Of a stretch of 64,000 bases of DNA, positions 62,433-64,000 are shown in pieces. The notes below the pieces were generated by a model. That model did no database searches. It worked only from the letters and a program-made list of their open reading frames with translations, and had not been told where the DNA came from. The stretch is from Roseibaca calidilacus (GTDB lineage Bacteria > Pseudomonadota > Alphaproteobacteria > Rhodobacterales > Rhodobacteraceae). Each line of letters begins with the position of its first letter. Within the stretch, counting starts at the first letter, position 1. The stretch lies in the NCBI RefSeq assembly GCF_001517585.1, contig NZ_FBYC01000004.1, positions 2,251,501 to 2,315,500 of the forward strand. Reading direction: 5' to 3'. The position numbers and the translations under genes were made by a program.

Positions 62433-64000
62433 ATGGGTGGTGGGATGTCGTTGCATCTTGGGGGCGTCTATCAGACAGGCGCCGACGCGTTGGACATTGG
62501 CGTGTCCGACAGCGAGATCGTGACCAATCAAGCCGGAACGTTCGTAATCTTGAGCAGCGGTGCGGCCGGTGGGCTAAGCGTGTATCGGCTGTTGCCCGAT
62601 GGCGGCTTGGCCCTGCATGACATGCAGGTCTTTCCCGACGCTTTGCAAGCGGGCTTGATGCCCAACGTAGCCATGGCCGAAATTGACGGCGCGCCGGTTC
62701 TGTTCGTCGGCGGCACCGCAGATCATGCCTTTGGATACAGTCTGCAACCCGATGGCGGGATCGGCGCTTTGCAGATGGTCGAATGGCACGCAATGGCGGA
62801 CGCGGCGGGCGCGAACGCGCCCGGTGCGTTGCAGGCGTGGGGGCAGATTTCAGCCCAGACAGGGATGGGGTTTCACGCGCCCATCGCCACCGACAACCTG
62901 ATTGCGGCACATAACTTGTCAATGCCAAGCGTTGACTATGTACTCTCGCTGGACGGGTCATCAGGCGAGCTGTTCAGCCACAGCGTCTGGTCGGGAACGA
63001 TCTACACGCAGGTTGCCAGCCTTGGTGCGGCCGATGGGTTGGCCCTGAGCAACCCAACCGCCATGGAAATCGCCAATCTGGGCGGCGCGGCTTATGCGAT
63101 CATTGCCTCTGCCACCGGGTCGTCGCTGAGCGTGATCAAGGTTGGACCGGATGGCAGCCTGACCCCGACGCAACAGCTTGTCGACACCGCCAGCACGCGG
63201 TTCGCCAATGTGCAAGACCTAGCATTGGTGCAAGAGGGCGATCATGTCTTCGTTCTGGCCGTCGGTGCGGATCATGGGGTCAGCCTGTTTCGCATGATGC
63301 CCGATGGGCATCTGGTGTTCACGGAAGCGTTCAACGATGACATGGGCGGTTCGCTGAACACGCCCTCTACAATAACCGCCTCGATCCAGAATGGCGTTTT
63401 ACATGCCTTTATCGGCACGCAGCACACATCCGCCATGGTGCACCTGCAAGCGGGGCACGCCAACCTTGGGCAGGTCGCCAGCAGTTCCAGCAATGGCGCA
63501 GACCTTCTGACCGGGGGCAGTGGCGACGACATTCTGATGGCGTGCTCTGATGGCGACACGCTGATCGGCGGGGCCGGACAGGACATACTGTCTTCCGGTG
63601 CCGGGCAAAGCACGCTTTCAGGCGGCATGGGCAATGACCTGTTCGTGATCCGCGCCAACAGCACGCGGGTCACGATCACCGATTTCCAGCCCGGATCGGA
63701 CCGACTGGACATGTCCGACCTGCCGATGTTGCGCAATTTGGGCCAACTCGCGATCACCAGCACGCCCACCGGGGCAACCATCAGCTTTCGCGACACAGAA
63801 ATCATCCTGACCGCGTTCAACACCGCCCCACTTAGCCTGCAAGACATCTTCCCCAACGGGCTGTATGGGCCGGACAGCATTTTGATTATCGCGGGCGAAA
63901 CGGAACCGGTTCCGTCACCTTTGCCGCCGGGGCTAAGCCTATTGGGCACCAATACCCATGACAGCATTCTAGGCGGCGAAGGCAACGACACGATCAGGGC
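62433..64000 (+). CDS. RTX-type (hemolysin-like calcium-binding repeat) protein, 3' end beyond window
   Basis: A partial frame of about 522 codons open to the right edge. The first ~340 residues look like a beta-propeller-type domain, with a repeated PDGG/PDG-S motif (RLLPDGGLALHDMQ, SLQPDGGIGALQMV, KVGPDGSLTPTQQL, RMMPDGHLVFTEAF). Glycine-aspartate nonapeptide repeats then appear (LTGGSGDDIL, LIGGAGQDIL, LSGGMGNDLF, ILGGEGNDTI), typical of calcium-binding, type I-secreted proteins. The start ATG 62433 is approximate; ATG 62445 is also possible. Secreted adhesin, enzyme or toxin cannot be distinguished. Confidence 0.82.
   Translation, partial: MGGGMSLHLGGVYQTGADALDIGVSDSEIVTNQAGTFVILSSGAAGGLSVYRLLPDGGLALHDMQVFPDALQAGLMPNVAMAEIDGAPVLFVGGTADHAFGYSLQPDGGIGALQMVEWHAMADAAGANAPGALQAWGQISAQTGMGFHAPIATDNLIAAHNLSMPSVDYVLSLDGSSGELFSHSVWSGTIYTQVASLGAADGLALSNPTAMEIANLGGAAYAIIASATGSSLSVIKVGPDGSLTPTQQLVDTASTRFANVQDLALVQEGDHVFVLAVGADHGVSLFRMMPDGHLVFTEAFNDDMGGSLNTPSTITASIQNGVLHAFIGTQHTSAMVHLQAGHANLGQVASSSSNGADLLTGGSGDDILMACSDGDTLIGGAGQDILSSGAGQSTLSGGMGNDLFVIRANSTRVTITDFQPGSDRLDMSDLPMLRNLGQLAITSTPTGATISFRDTEIILTAFNTAPLSLQDIFPNGLYGPDSILIIAGETEPVPSPLPPGLSLLGTNTHDSILGGEGNDTIR

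Overview
The window is GC-rich, densely coded chromosomal DNA from an alphaproteobacterium, most likely the Rhodobacterales (Rhodobacter/Roseobacter group). This rests on gene content and order: a PetP/PetR-type MarR plus response-regulator pair, an Aap-type amino acid ABC transporter, TRAP transporters, a paaX-linked phenylacetyl-CoA operon, a motB-flgE-flgK-flgL-flgI flagellar block and an lpxK/waaA-like/cysQ-like/pmbA block. No species is claimed.

Layout. 1-6.5 kb: lipA (3' end cut by the window edge), oxyR, bolA, a J-domain protein, tRNA-Gly, a Crp/Fnr regulator divergent from a secreted helical protein, and a DEAD-box RNA helicase. 6.6-7.4 kb: a decayed IS5-type insertion sequence and non-coding DNA. 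7.4-12.1 kb: an Aap-like transporter (Q, M, J) without its ATPase gene, followed by a small Cys-phosphatase and headed by a divergent GntR regulator; both promoter regions share a TGTATACAGG operator. 12.8-16.0 kb: a DctPQM TRAP transporter. 16.2-24.1 kb: paaX, then paaJABCDEZ, for epoxidation, ring opening and thiolysis of phenylacetyl-CoA.

24-39 kb is housekeeping: a membrane-anchored NYN-type RNase, AlgH, a lone DsbD-alpha domain, an RND pump with its adaptor, MoaB, a UDG-like protein lacking its Fe-S cysteines, pyrB with an apparently inactive dihydroorotase paralogue and two small PH-like membrane proteins, plsY, xseA and purD. The 182-bp gap after purD is unusually structured and may hold an undescribed RNA. 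39-52 kb: a lipoprotein, PetR/PetP-like regulators, ilvE, DUF2267, a methyltransferase, a GST, YcjX/YcjF, lpxK, a WaaA-like protein, a CysQ-like phosphatase, PmbA, a LysE-type exporter and a lytic-transglycosylase lipoprotein.

52-58 kb carries motB and flgE-K-L-I, with a CtrA-like box before flgE. 58-64 kb holds a GT2 glycosyltransferase, convergent sulfotransferase and GT4 genes, and an RTX protein cut by the right edge, suggesting a cell-surface glycan or secreted-protein locus.

No CRISPR array, prophage or toxin-antitoxin module was seen. The best candidates for something new are the structured gap downstream of purD and several paralogues that have lost catalytic or metal-binding residues.
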